64,000 nucleotides of DNA from the NCBI GenBank assembly GCA_949361645.1, contig OX442429.1:5751167-5815166 (forward strand), in the 5' to 3' direction. Within the stretch, counting starts at the first letter, position 1. Each line of letters starts with the position of its first letter. The notes beneath the pieces were generated by a model. It saw nothing but the letters and a program-made list of their open reading frames with translations, was not told the origin of the DNA and made no database searches. The stretch is from Spongilla lacustris. Its lineage: Eukaryota > Porifera > Demospongiae > Spongillida > Spongillidae. This document shows positions 32,930-44,900 of the stretch, piece by piece. Both the position numbers and the translations under genes were made by a program.

Positions 32930-35900
32930 CTTCTGTACTATCACTTGCATTGCTACCAGTTGCATTGCCACCAGCTGAATTGCCACTGGCTACAGTGCCC
33001 CTATTTCCACCTCCACCTCCCCCTGTTATACTGTCACCCATGACACTGTTGTCAGTTCCATTTATACCAGTTCCATTGGTACCAGATCCTAAAGAGGGAA
33101 ATGTTTGAAAATGGCAGTTAAAAACTTCGTTTTGGTGTAAAATTGATGTGTTCACATGCACTTTTCTATTGAAATAAAAGTACAATAAATATGCACTTTG
33201 AGCATCCTGTCAAATGTTCCGAGTATTTTGGTCAGGAGCTAATCCAATGGTAAGCAGAATCACACATTGGTATTCTAGTTTGCCCCTGTGCGGAAGGCCC
33301 ATGTGCATACACAAGACTTACACATAAATGTCATTTAACATGATGCCACAAAGCTGCCAAACATGCATTTCATCTTTGGCAAATGCAGGAAGAATAGCCC
33401 ATGCATTCAAAACATTTGCACTTGCTGTATTGAAATTTGAGTTAAGCCAACGCAACGAAAACCCCTCCAAAAGTACGCAAAAACCGGCTGCACTAAAAAC
33501 AGGTCGAGGCTGGGGAGCCACAGATCAAGAGCTCAGCCTATTATGTATACAAGTAAATCAAAAACTTCTCTATCGAGAAAGTGATTGGTAGGATGTAGGA
33601 TTAGTGGTGCAAAAAGCAAGGAAACAAGGTACAGTATGTTAAAGTGAGGTTTGGTTGCAGGCCCGTAGGCTGGGGGGGGGTCGGTGGGTTCGGTCGACCC
33701 CCCCCCCCCCCCCCCCCCCGCTCGTCAGAACTAGTTCCGCTTGCCATCAAAATAATTTATTCATAACTTCTATACATGTATAGCTATAGCCCGCGAGAAT
33801 GAGATAACAATACATGCAGGCTTAGCAACCGCGGGACATCCATTCTAAATGGGGCGCCCACGTCCTGCTCACAACAAACAGCAGCGGCGGAACAGGGGGA
33901 GGGTCCAAATTACGGTTCCGTGCAACTATGGGTAAAAGTTCCGCATACGATCAAGAATTGCGGAACTTTTACCCATGCATACTGTTAGTTGGGCGTAGCC
34001 CGACCTTCGCGTATTGGCGGATACGCGAAGGTCGGGCTACGCCCAACTAGCATATACTGTTACATGTAGTCATTTGAGTTGCATACGACAAATCGCCCGG
34101 AAGTTGCCCCGTGTATGCCAGCCTTTAGACTTGCAACTCGCAAGCCAGACCTACATGTACTTCATTATTGAACGGGAACACAAACTGGGCTATTAGTCTC
34201 GTACCCAGACCCAGATTTTCACAGTTGCGCGGATGGATTACATCACCGCTACGTGTTTCACGTAGCGGTGATGTAATCCATCCGCGCAACTGTGAAAATC
34301 TGGGTCTGGGTACGAGACTACTGGGCTATATCCATGTTTCTATGCAATTATGCTACGTTTTGTGGATGCAAAGCGGCTGGGGCGGAGCCCCAGACCCCGA
34401 TGGAGGAGCTTACAGCGCTCCCCCATACCCCCTAGCTGGGCGAGAGGGGGCTACGCCCCCTCCTGCTCCCACCCCCGCTCTTAATCAGTTCCACCTTATT
34501 GCTTTCCCGAACCCCCCCGTCTCCCGACCAGCCTACGGGCCTGGGTTGGATCCTACAACTCACAGTCCTGAATTTGCAAACGAAGAAGCCTATTTGCAAA
34601 TGTAAGACTGTTATAGTTGTAGGATCCAACCAAACCTCACTTTAACATACTGTACCTTGTTTCCTTGCTTTTTGCACCACCAATCCTACATCCTACCAAT
34701 CACTTTCTCCGATAGAGAAGCTTTTGATTTACTTGTTCCCCTAATTTTTTTTCTCTGCCAGGAGTGTTCAGTAATATGTTGCTTAGTGTATTCGTTCCAA
34801 TGCTTAGATTCCCAGGGGCGGATACAGGGGGTTGGGGGTTGCAACCCCGGGGCCCTTTTGTCCAAAATACTTTTTTTTTGCACGCAGTTTTACGCGGACA
34901 GCCCACCCCCCCCCCCCCCCCCCCCCCCGCTCGTTGAATATACAGGCCTCTATTTAATTTTATTGATAGGCCTACCTTTATTCTGATATCTTAAACTCAG
35001 AGTTCTCTTTGTTAACGAGCCGTTTTTATTGGCTTGTTCACCTTTGCTGAATTAGAACTGCCTGCTGTAAACGTGTCTGCAGCTGCTTGTATTACGTGTG
35101 TAGCCTGGCAACAGTAAATTAAGACGCGTGTGTTGCATACTGCTAGGCAACCGAGAATTTGTATCGATAATGAATTGCACCTGCTCGAGTTATTTCACGG
35201 CATATTATCACCAGCTTACAATTGTGCATCTTATCTGCATAAAAAGATACGTTTGAAGTTAAAATGCTACTTTTGAAGCTAATCTCGTCTTACTACGACG
35301 TTCCTGTCGCGTGATGAACGGAAGACGGAGGAGGAGAACAAAAATTAAATGGCGGAATTTTGGTACCGACTTGTCACTCCAAGTAAACGGCACTGTTTAG
35401 TGAAGCTCACGTTATATGTGCATATCTGTCATGTTTGTGATGGATTATATGCGAGCTGGCGAGTAAAGGCAACGCTTCGTTACCGTTTTAAAACGATCGA
35501 TCGAAAATCACGCCCACGAAGGCAATCCTACATAGGACCCACTACCGTGGGTCCTGATATGTTCAGAGCGCCGATAAATCGCCGATAATGTTCCAAACGT
35601 ATATAAGTCAGTAGTACTGAACTCACCGCTTAGAAAATACATTGGGGCGGCCGGGACTCCAGAGCTCTGCAACTTTTTTATGAAATCACTTCGACAAAAT
35701 AATGCATCATATCGGTAAAATCCATAACAATGAACTTTCAATTGTGCTATGCATTTGCTATAATAAAAGATCCGATTCATCTTTCGAGAATGCCCTTTAA
35801 ATTGCCGCAAATGCGTCTATTATGTTCTCTACGTCACAGAGGTGGTTTTCATAAAAAGCCAAGGCTCCAAGCTATGATCGTTTAAATATACATCTGTAGG

Positions 35901-38900
35901 AAACAGAATGCACCTTGCCTGGCTCAAACATGTACTTAAATTTGATCATCTTTGGCAAAATGCAGGGAGAATAGCCCATGCATTCAAACATTTGCAGTTG
36001 CTATATTGAAAGTGAGTTTGCCATATACTTCAAGTCCCTAGTAAATGTGAATTGGATTTAGGAGTGCAAATGTGTATGTGAAATAGGAAGGAAACTGTAT
36101 GTAGAAGATAATAATGCTGTGATGTAAAATGTAAGGTATAAAGTTGACGGTAAAGATTGTCATGTGCTAAATGTAGGGTTTATATCCCATCAATATAAGC
36201 ACATCATTACAATTGCTATGACTTTTTACATCATTGGTCATCTTTTTTTATACCCAAACTCTTGGAATTTCAATTGCTTGTTACTACGAATTCATGATGT
36301 CTTTAGGGTCACCAAATGGTGCTACAATACATAACAATTATTCCAATTAATGCAAATTCAAATTCATCAAAAGGAAATAAACCAGCAAGCCCGTAGCCAG
36401 ACTTTTCTCTGGGGGGGGGGGGGGGTGCTCATAAGCCATTATTGGAACCATTATTATACTTATACATAGATTAGTAATTTATTTTGCATAACTATGGATT
36501 ACTAAATAGCGTATCAAAGCAAATCAGAACAGAGATGATTATGCAGGCACAATTTATGACTCCAACTCTGGACACAGACAGACAGAAGTGTTCACAACTC
36601 TGCCACATCAATTTCTGCTCGTAGTGAATGTGCAGCAATGATAGATTGGCCAGCCTCTCCTTTCCCATACAGGATCTCATGTAATTATTATCTTTCCACA
36701 TCTGAAACACTGTACAGAGTGGGTGAGAGAAGTGGGGCACAACACTTTTATGCCAGTTTAGGTGTCTCAATTTCAGGAGGTATGGTCCAATAGCCAAGAA
36801 TGGCTTCATCTTCATTCATAGCCAAAAAAAAAAAAAAAAGGTAGCCCATAAAGCTTCCCCCCATTCTGGCTAGAATGCAATTTGAGTTTCTCCCCACTGC
36901 AATTTGCAATACTGAATTTGCATCAGTGACTTGAGGACCTCCTATGGTAGACCAAAAAATATATTTGTCATGGCCCTCAATCTATTGTCCTCTGAAATCT
37001 AAGTGGAACAATAGTGTTTTGTAGCACTTTATGACTATGATAAGCAGTATACTCTGTGATAATGTTACATACATTTGGGACTGGGTGTTAATCTAAAAGA
37101 ACACAAGGCTTTTGAATATAATTCCTAAATTATTAGAATGATCGATTTATGGGTATGCTGTTTCAAATTTCACATTGTCCTATCATGCAAAATGCAAATT
37201 GAATTGCGATAAAATCCGGTTTGCCTCATACAGATCGAAAAATGAAAGAAAAAACCCCCGATAAGGACAGAACTGAGTGGTCTGGAACGCAGCATCGGGT
37301 CTGGGTAAATAAGGCATTTGGACAAAAATGAAATAAATTTACGGATCTTACTAAAGTATGGTAAAAGGTTGCAGGGGAAATCCTATCCCAACCTTGTTTA
37401 GCTTCACCTGCATCAGCTCTCACCTCCATCATCACTAGTTCCATCTCCATCAACCATATTAACACCAGCTGTATCATTGTTGGTTCCATTTCTAAAAGTT
37501 CCAGGTCCTGCAAACAGAGAGTTAAATATTAAACAGCAGGTGCAAACCAGGATTATGGTATAAATGTGTCTGTGTGTTAATCTATATAAAGAAGTGCTCT
37601 TAGCAATTACTGGTTTCAAGTATCTAATTTTCACAAATCTTTCATCTTATGTATGGTTCTTTGAAAACTACTTATGGGAATTATAGCGGTTTGAAAAATA
37701 AAAAGAAGAGACTTGACTAAATGACCTGTACTAGTAATAACCTTCCCTCTCCCCACTCAGTGAGCAAAAAGAATACACAAACAGCAGTACATGTTCATAC
37801 AGGAAGATATTTATTAAGTGGATGATAGCTTGATGAGCTTCCCCCACCCCTCCATGTGGACCTCTGCATTGTCCAGTATAATTTGTGCACATAAATTGAA
37901 TACAGGTTGTTTTATATGTACCACCGAACTAGATTTTATAGTTATTTATTCATTAATATTCTTTGTCCACTCCTACCTGCCAACCGTCAGTCATGCAAAC
38001 TACTTTTTTTATTTTATTTTTTAAAGCAAACATGTGCTACATCTGAAGATTGTCTGTTGTTTTGTATTCAATGCTATTTTCCATAAAAATTTAAATATAA
38101 CAAAAAATCTACGCAAACACATTCTGTTATTATTCAATTCTACACTAGTGCCACAGCTGCTGAGGGAGAAATATGCTCTGCTATCCAGACATCTACCACC
38201 ATTTTGTCCCAATTGCAATTGAGACCCTTGGCCCAATATGTTAATACAGTACATGGTTAATTACAAGTATTTAGATAGCAAGCGCGCTGTTTGCATCACT
38301 GCATGTTATGTACCATTACCAGCTGATTGTAATAACTATTATTACTATATATAGCTATAGACATCGCAAAATGAATTAATAATCAGGTTTAGTATAATAA
38401 GTGGGTGGATCCCGGCCTGCTGGCCTGTCAGGTCACGGTCCGGCCTTCCAGGCCAAGCTAAATTTCCGGCCTGGCAGGCCGACCTGGCAGGTCGGCCTGG
38501 CCTTCGGCAACCCTGGATCAGCCTTTCAGGCGTTCCACTGCCCTTGGCCCTGATGCTCTCAGTTTGCTCATTGGTATCAGCAGGCATCAGCAGAGCATCA
38601 CACATGACAACCAGTCCCTTTCATTCCTTCTTCTGTAAGTGTCCATTGTACTCCAACACGGCAATGTTGCCTCTGTATTGGGCACCACAAGTAGCATGTA
38701 GTTTATATAGTGGATCTCGTACTTTATGTTATTATGCGTTGTTACTTGTACATTACATATTTTATTTCCTGCATAGCTACATAAATTCCAATTGAACAGC
38801 ACTCAGTTTTATGGGGATTAGAGTCCTTCTATATATCGTCATGCCAACTATCACTTGATAGGAATTTGTAGGATTTTGCACCTTTTTACAATTATTAATT

Positions 38901-41900
38901 ACAAGTTACAATGTTATCTCTCCTGGAATAGATTCTTCCTCCTTCCCCCTCTCATGGATGAATGACCTGATGACGGGTTTCTTGACAGCACCCTGAAGCG
39001 TATCAGTGCCAATGCCATCAAACCGGACTGACCCAGCAGGGAGAACCTTGAGCTGAGTGGTCACCTCCTTGTCCTGTCTGTCTTGGACCACAAACTCCAC
39101 ACACACACCCACACATATCTCAGCCTCGCAGCCTGGTGTCGTTCAATAAATCCAAAGGATTCCTTCAAAGTCTTGACCACACCCTGCACTTTCTCCACTT
39201 TTGCTGGCTGAACAAGACACACAAGTCTAGCTCTGAGTGCTGTAGTCCTTTTTTTCCTGGCCATGTAGAAGGAGACCTCATCGCCCTTGTGGATCTCCCT
39301 GTCGTCATTTACATCAGTGAACACATAGGGAACAAGGAAGCATTCCCCATTTCTCTCGTAGATGATACTGCCCATGCCGAGGTCACCTGGGACCCTGACA
39401 CCACCACCTCCCTTAACTTTGGGGGGGGGGGGGGGTCCATCCTCATGATCTGTGGCTTGCAGTGTACCTTCCCCATTAGCCTCTCCTCCCCCATGCTCTC
39501 AAATGGCATGGTGCCCAAGGGAAGGTGGGCCAGGCAATGCTGTTGCGACTGTCTTTGCCCACCTCAAACTCCACTTCATCCCCTGGTTGCAGTTCTCTGG
39601 GATCATCACTGCACTGAGAGAAGTGGAAGAACATTGACTCATTCCGTTCACAGCACGTGATAAAACCAAATGAAGGCATCAACTTGTCAATAGTGCCAGT
39701 CTCTCTAACACTTCCAGTGTACTGTGGAAATGAAGAGGTGCCAGTTGGGGTAGCTGAAGGCTTGCCGCTGTCAATGCTGTTTCCCCTGGTGCAGAACAAT
39801 GAATTATGATACATTTCAAGCAGCAAGAAGTTGAAGAAAGGAAAAAACGAAAACAGTTGACTGTGCAAGAGTCTTGGTCAACTCTCTTGTCTATAGCAGA
39901 GTAGGTGAGTGATGTAATAATACTGTATGATGTAACGTAATGTCTGATTGAGTCTGGTGTGAGCAGTCCAGGGAACATGAAGTGCTTTGAGTAGTCATAG
40001 ACGTTAGTATATATTTCTTCGAAATTGAAATCACGGCTTTTGAGTGCATTAGGTGCTACAGTTGTTGTCTCTTGTCAGAAGTGCTTACCATGTCTCTTCT
40101 CCGTTATACATTAGCGTTGCAACATAGTAAGCAATATGTACATCTGGCTATATTAATTTCATTAAAATACTTCATAGGCCAGATTCTCATAACTACTGAT
40201 AATAATACTGTGGTGATAATTAAACCTACAAGACTATTAACCCATATGCAAATGAGGATCAGCCCCAGTTCTTCGATATCAGATCCTTCTCACTTAATAA
40301 AGACAGTGCGTAATTGTTGGGCCAATTCATATGGTCACAGCTATACAAGAAAGCTTAAGGTATATATCTTAGTGTTTATTCTCATAAATCTCACATTAGA
40401 TTAATGGTGAAGACATAAGCTAGTAACATTTATTGGACCTGTACAAAGCACACAGAGGACCTGATTGTGCTACACTCGGACCGTCCATTCTACCTAAGCT
40501 GAAGTGGGAACACATTGAACTTAATTCTTACTCTAAAATGAGAGTAGATCTTGCAGCACAAGTATGATATTTACGAGGATGGCATATATGTGACCAGTAT
40601 GACTTCCACAGGTTCTTAGCACTACTGTAGCTGAAGCATTTGCATATGAGAACAGCCTGCATACCAAACAGACAGAAAAATTTGTTCGCATCTTTGACAA
40701 ATTTTTTGATTTGATGAATACCAGAAACACCAAAGAGTTTGTACAAACCTAATCGTGCCCCCTACATTAATAATCTTGAAACTGAAGAGCGTCTGAAGGT
40801 AAATTATATGCATAAGTTGAAGGGGAAAAAATACAATCTAGTAGCTATATTTATTGCCCTACAGTGGCTGCAGAATGTGTTTCCTCCATACCTTGATGAG
40901 TGGGAAGCATATGCTCATGCTCAAGAGCATTTAAGTTCATTGCAGGGGCTTCTCATAACAGGTACATTGCATATCATGGATTAATGCAACAAATCTACTA
41001 CAGTCCATGCATTCGTTGAACTAGTGAGATGTCTGCTAAAGCAACCCTACGTGGTATATGTGCTGACTGCCAGATTGTGTGGAATCATTCTTTGACAAGC
41101 AAAGAATGAGAGGCGGGTATTGTGAAAACCCAATGTATCCTCTTTCATTAGTGGGACCCAGTCATTATGTGTTCAGAGTTCTACAGCAATACAACCGCTT
41201 AGAGGGAACTGCAGACTTCGAGTAATAGATTATGTTTCTATTGATGATAGACCACTCCAAAAACAGAAAAGGATAAGCAAGAAAAGATAACTGCATTATA
41301 TTACATTACACACAGCAAAGCATTTTAACTTAAATGTCATCAGCAGCAGCATTGTTCATATCTAACTTCCTACGTTTAAGCTGCTTTTGAAACCCAGTTG
41401 ACTTTTTTGTACATGATTTTTTTTTATCTGCTTGTATTGTTCCACAAATGCTCCAGCAATTGAAAACCCTCTGATTGTAACCCGCGATTCGATGATTTTT
41501 GTCAAAGGTTGTTGTCCGACTACATCATCCAGTTCTACAGCAATTATAGACCAGTAGATTGTACTATCATTGTTAGCTATCTGAGCAATGACATCTTGCT
41601 TATTTTTTTCAAAACCATCCAATGATGTTAGAAATTTCTTAACCAAACATTTCTACTTCATAAAACATATTGTATGCCTGCCTCATCATGCATCTCTTAG
41701 ACTTAGTGTACTCCAGGTAAGTGCTTGTAACAGAGTCTTTACCCTTCTTGGCATTTAAAATCCTATAGCATTTATAAGGATGAAGATTAAGATACATATA
41801 TTGTTTTAATCACCATCTTCTGTTGCATCATCCAAGATGAATGCAAGCTTCATTCGACACTGTTGTGTACTTACAAACACGTCAATCATTTCCATGATAG

Positions 41901-44900
41901 AAATACTGATCGACCGGTGCACTATTAACAAGGCTAATCCATTTAACCTGTCCTCTTTCATTGCAGACCTGAGGTAAGTTTTTAGTCTTCAGATACCGCT
42001 GATGGAACGCTCTGCCTCACAACTTATTAGAGGCCACACAGTCATAATGTGGAGGATTGTGCAGTTAGGAAACTGTTGCTTCAGTGAGCGGCTGTCTGCT
42101 GAGACTCCATCCTACTGAATGGAGTTTTCCATGCTCAAAATCTGTACATGTATGCGGTAATCTGTATGCGGTACACAAGTGCTGCATAAAACAGTTTTAT
42201 TGCCAGTTATATTACCACAGATGCTTTTCTCTTCTTTGGCACTCCGTTGCATGTAAAGTCGTTTGCAGAGCCGGCCTGGTCTGTCTGGTTTTCGACCACT
42301 ATAGCGCAGCTAGCATTTGTAGATGCACAGCACTTAATTAAAATTGTTCAAACTAAAAGGGGCCACACTGCAGTTGTTTACAATAATTCTTTGCTAACAA
42401 AAGGGAAGGGCCTGGTAGTAGGCCTATCAATAAAATTAAAAAGAGCAGCACAGCAGGTACGAAGAAGGAGGCCTACTCAGATTACTTGATACTAATAAGA
42501 CGAATCTAAGTGTGATGTGCATTGCAGCAAATACACTAAGCTGTATATTGAACACTCCTGGCAAAGAAAAAAATTAGCACAGGAAATAGTTATAAACGTC
42601 CAGCCTGGATTTTTAAGGCTGATTTTTAACAAAAACCCATCCTAATAGTGTAAAAACCATCCTGGGATTGAACGTCCAGGGTGGGAATAGTAGAAAAACC
42701 GTCCTGGGATTGAGCGTCCAAGATGGGAATAGAAATGGTTCTACCCTGGTTTTGCCAAACAAAACCCATGTTGAAATATGAATACAATTACTACCTTAAC
42801 ATGGTTTTTGTTCGACAGAACCAGGGTAGAACCATATCTATTCCCATCCTGGACGCTCAATCCAAGGATGGTTTTTCCACTCAATCCCAGGATGGTTTTT
42901 ACGCTATTTGCTCCATTCCAGGATGGGTTTTTGTTAAAAACCAGCCTAAAAATCCAGGCTGGACGTTAATAACTTTTCCCTGTGCAGGGGAACAAGTAAA
43001 TCAACAACTTCTCTATCGAGAAAGTGATTCGTGGTATGTAGGATTGGTGGTGCAAAAAGCAAGGAAACAAGGTACAATATGTTAAAGTGAGGTTTGGTAG
43101 GATCCTACAAATATAACAGTCGTACATTTGCAAATAGGCTTCTTCATTTGCAAAGTTCAGGACTGTGAGTTGTAGGATCCTACCAAACCTCACTTTAACA
43201 TACTGTACCTTGTTCCTTGCTTTTTGCACCACCAATCCTACATACCACGAATCACTTTCATTATAAAGCTTTTTTTGTTTCTGTTTATAGAGGGGCAAGG
43301 AAGGGGGCCCAAAGTTTTATTGCCCCCTCGGCACTTTTGGAGTTAATGCAACAACACAATGGAACTGTTTGTCATGTCTCAATTTTTTCCCCAATAAATT
43401 GTCTTTGCATTAATAAAAAGAAATGACACACAATTACATGGATTTGAACAAAAACATTCATCAGCTTCATTTAAAAGGCTTACATAATTCTACAGTGCTG
43501 TATTATTGTACACTTACAGGGCCTTACCTAATTATCAGCATTGAAGGACTGTGTGTACATGACATGAGTATATGGAATGTAAATCTTGTAATAATAAATA
43601 AAGTGGCAGCAAATAATACCCAGATCAGAAATGTTTGGTCACACTCTAGACATTGTCTGGGAGAATAAGGCATTTGGATCAAAATGAAATGCAGTGAAAA
43701 TGTTACATATCTACAGAGTAAATTGCCATGCACACTACTAAGATATGGTAAACAGGTTGCAGATGAAATCTGATCCTACCCATTTAAACTCAACCTGCAT
43801 CAGCTTTATCTCTGCCAGTTATATTGGCATCAACTCCTCCTTCCTCAACGACATTGTCATCGGCTACTTTGTCACCAGCTCCACCTCCACCAACCATATT
43901 GGCACCAATTACATCATTGTTGGTTCGATTTCCAGAAGTTCCAGTTCCTACAAATAGATAGTTAAATGAATGTGTTTTTGCATCAGTACAAGAGAGTTCT
44001 TAGCAAGTAACACATATAATTTTTCATGACTCTTTGGTCGTACGCTTGGCTTTTTTTTAACTGCTCATGAGAATGACAGCATAATGCAAGTGTAGTTCAT
44101 TGGTTTGAAAAAAAAAACTAAGAGACCTAACTAAATCACCAGTACTAGTTAAATGTTTCCCTTCCCAACCAGAGTGAGCAAGAAGAATACCCAAACAGCA
44201 GTACATGCTTGCATGTACAGAATGATTTTCAATAATTGTCTAACAACTTGATGAGCTTCCTCATAGTAGATCTCTCTATTATCCAACATGATTAATAACA
44301 CACCAGGCCAGCGATGAAAAATGCTTTGCTCTAGAATTTGACTCTGATGGGGCTTGGAATAGAGAAGCATCAATTTTTCTGGCACAGGTCACATCTAGGC
44401 TTGCAATAAGTAAGTCCCTGCCAAAGTCTCAGGCATCTTTTGAGATGTTTCTGAGCTTAAGATTTGCTTAATAAGAGCAAATGCCAGAGCCAACCTCCGA
44501 AGAGTATAGAACCAAGCTTGTGTAATCGATAATATAATTGTATTCGTGACTTGTCATATATTAATAAAGGTTGATTTGATTTATACATGCCACTTCAATA
44601 TAGAAACTTGGTAGTATTGTAGATCCTTTGTTGGCCTTATGGTTGCTAATATTCAATTTCCACTCCAACACACAACTGTCATGCCACACAGAGCATATTT
44701 GCTGCCAATGTGTGCTAATGTGGACCCAAATATTTTGTTTTGAATGCTATTCGTGGGATATTTTTTATAACCAATTTAAATGCATAAATATTTACACAAA
44801 TACACATTCATTTTCCATGAATTTGTCATCAAGACAATGAAATTGGTCACAAATAACAGATTTTTTTGGCTGAAAATGTATTTCTTTTTCACCAGATGTC

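Larger units (their letters stand above)
33550..34735. mobile_element. Palindromic MITE, outermost of three nested elements
   Basis: The outer arms read CAAGTAAATCAAAAACTTCT on the left and its near-inverse ending TTGATTTACTTG on the right. They include TGCAAAAAGCAAGGAAACAA and its inverse, and arm length is about 110 bases. A second copy without this internal insertion lies at 42988-43270. The copy here is interrupted by the element at 33658-34543, which is itself interrupted by the palindrome at 34194-34320. Confidence 0.85.
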
